Source of the DNA: Climacium dendroides
Taxonomy: Eukaryota > Streptophyta > Bryopsida > Hypnales > Climaciaceae
Length of the DNA stretch: 64,000 bases
Assembly (NCBI GenBank): GCA_950106755.1
Contig: OX467091.1
Span: forward strand, 26,243,538 to 26,307,537
Direction of reading: 5' to 3'
Of the stretch, positions 62,979 to 64,000 are shown piece after piece. How positions within the stretch are numbered: the stretch's first letter is position 1; every line of letters starts with the position of its first letter. The notes beneath the pieces are model-generated. The model had not been told where the DNA came from, did not search any database, and worked only from the letters and a program-made list of their open reading frames with translations. A program made the translations under genes and the position numbers.

Positions 62979-64000
62979 CCGTGTGGCGCCACCGTCATAG
63001 TCAGGTCCTTCCACCGTGCGTTTCTGCCTCAAGCTTTCACACCTCTCTAAATTACTCCCCCCACCCCCACCCCACCCCCGCGCGGAGGGAAGGGCCCATG
63101 ACCAGCCTCACTGTCCACCACTCTGTTTTCTGCCATTTTGCAACTAGATAGGAATGAAAATTTGAATTTTGAGAGATGGAGCCATATGTCTACTACAAGG
63201 TATGAAATTTTTTAATTTGGGGGGAAACTTTGAAATTACTGTAAATTTTTTTTCTTAATGGAGAAAATTCATTACACCAATTACAAAATATACTTGAAAA
63301 CTCTGAAATTTTCACCATAGTGTATAACTTCATTTTGTAAACTAAAGTTACCATTTCACTCTAAAATTAGAAAATCATGGTTATAGGTTCAAAGTTCATA
63401 TTGCTATAAAGTATTGAAATCTAAGAATTTTTCAAAAGTTCCAATTGGAGACAGTAGAAACTAAAATTTATAAGTTTCGTTTAATTAGTTGAATTCAAAT
63501 TCAAAAAGATATCATTTTTTTGGCTAAAATTCACATCGAGAGAAAATAGCAAGAAATGGCCATCAAGCGGGATCATTCATGGATTATGGATATTTTTAGA
63601 AAGGTCAATAATACCATAGTGGGGGAATTTACATTACTATTCACTTAAAATGAATTGAAGCAAGCTTTATAAGAAAATTGGATGAAGAAACATTTTTTTC
63701 CATCCTATAGTCTTAAGGGAATTCATCCAAATGACGTTTTGTGTCCTCAACAACATTTTAGAGTTATAGTGGTGCATCTCATACTTGATTTTGAAGGCCC
63801 CCAAAAGTAAACCATTTTCTATGATACATTGTAAATATTATAGATATTGAATTTTATAATATCTTGGGAAAAGAACAACCAATAAAAAATAAACTAATAA
63901 TAATCAAATCAAATTGTATTCAAAGGACATATACACATGTTAGTAGTAAAAGTTACAAAAAAAATATGTAGCTTCTCATTATGTCCTTTCAAATAATTTG
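62979..64000. other. Upstream flank of the remorin gene, turning AT-rich
   Basis: Up to about 63110 the sequence is GC-richer with a C-rich run (near 63058-63078). Beyond that it is AT-rich with no ORF of note, and no repeat boundary was recognised. Confidence 0.4.

Noticed and set aside
1..64000. LTR or LINE retrotransposons, tRNA, rRNA, CRISPR
   Set aside because: No reverse-transcriptase or integrase motifs appear in any frame; no tRNA T-arm with matching cloverleaf; no rRNA blocks; no regularly spaced identical short repeats.

Overview
The window is nuclear DNA from a land plant. Only about 10 kb of the 64 kb belongs to genes that can be read with confidence. The plant assignment rests on a NAC transcription factor, a long remorin, and a BSD2/DnaJ-type zinc-finger protein whose first exon looks like a chloroplast transit peptide. 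All three genes are interrupted by GT-AG introns and lie on the minus strand. The wide AT-rich intergenic space is filled with small non-autonomous DNA elements rather than recognisable retrotransposon ORFs. The lineage cannot be fixed by eye; a seed-free plant (bryophyte, lycophyte or fern) is a guess, based only on the unfamiliar C-terminal and N-terminal parts of the proteins.

Layout. 1-8762: gene-poor, with a run of hairpins (2072-2240), a fold-back element (2712-2955), a GC-richer ORF-poor island (5140-6560) and a MITE whose inside has become a tandem repeat (6585-7239). 8763-10346: a three-exon NAM/CUC-like NAC gene with a GC-rich 5' flank reaching to about 12370. 12373-54083: about 42 kb without a convincing gene. 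It holds at least five MITE-like families, a 1-kb segmental tandem duplication (15439-17690), a nested MITE pair (21302-21738), tandem repeats (12843, 23570 and 37660), a large fold-back (29640-31000) and two GC-rich islands (40760-43960 and 46000-47950) of unknown function. 54084-56117: the plastid zinc-finger gene. 57063-61075, with leader exons up to about 62950: the remorin gene. 62980-64000: AT-rich flank.

The most informative part is the repeat landscape. One family of about 225-240 bp is flanked by TTAA and starts CCYTTAAACG, as piggyBac-type elements do. It is present five times. One copy sits inside another member of the family, and another copy sits in one half of a local duplication whose other half keeps the empty TTAA site. 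A second family (TTAAGGTAGGAG ends) has three standard copies and one derivative with a tandemly amplified interior. CACTA-ended, Stowaway-like and CCAGGG-ended miniature elements are also present. No autonomous transposase, rRNA, tRNA or CRISPR was seen. The three genes do not form an evident pathway: one is a nuclear regulator, one a plasma-membrane scaffold and one a plastid chaperone-like protein.
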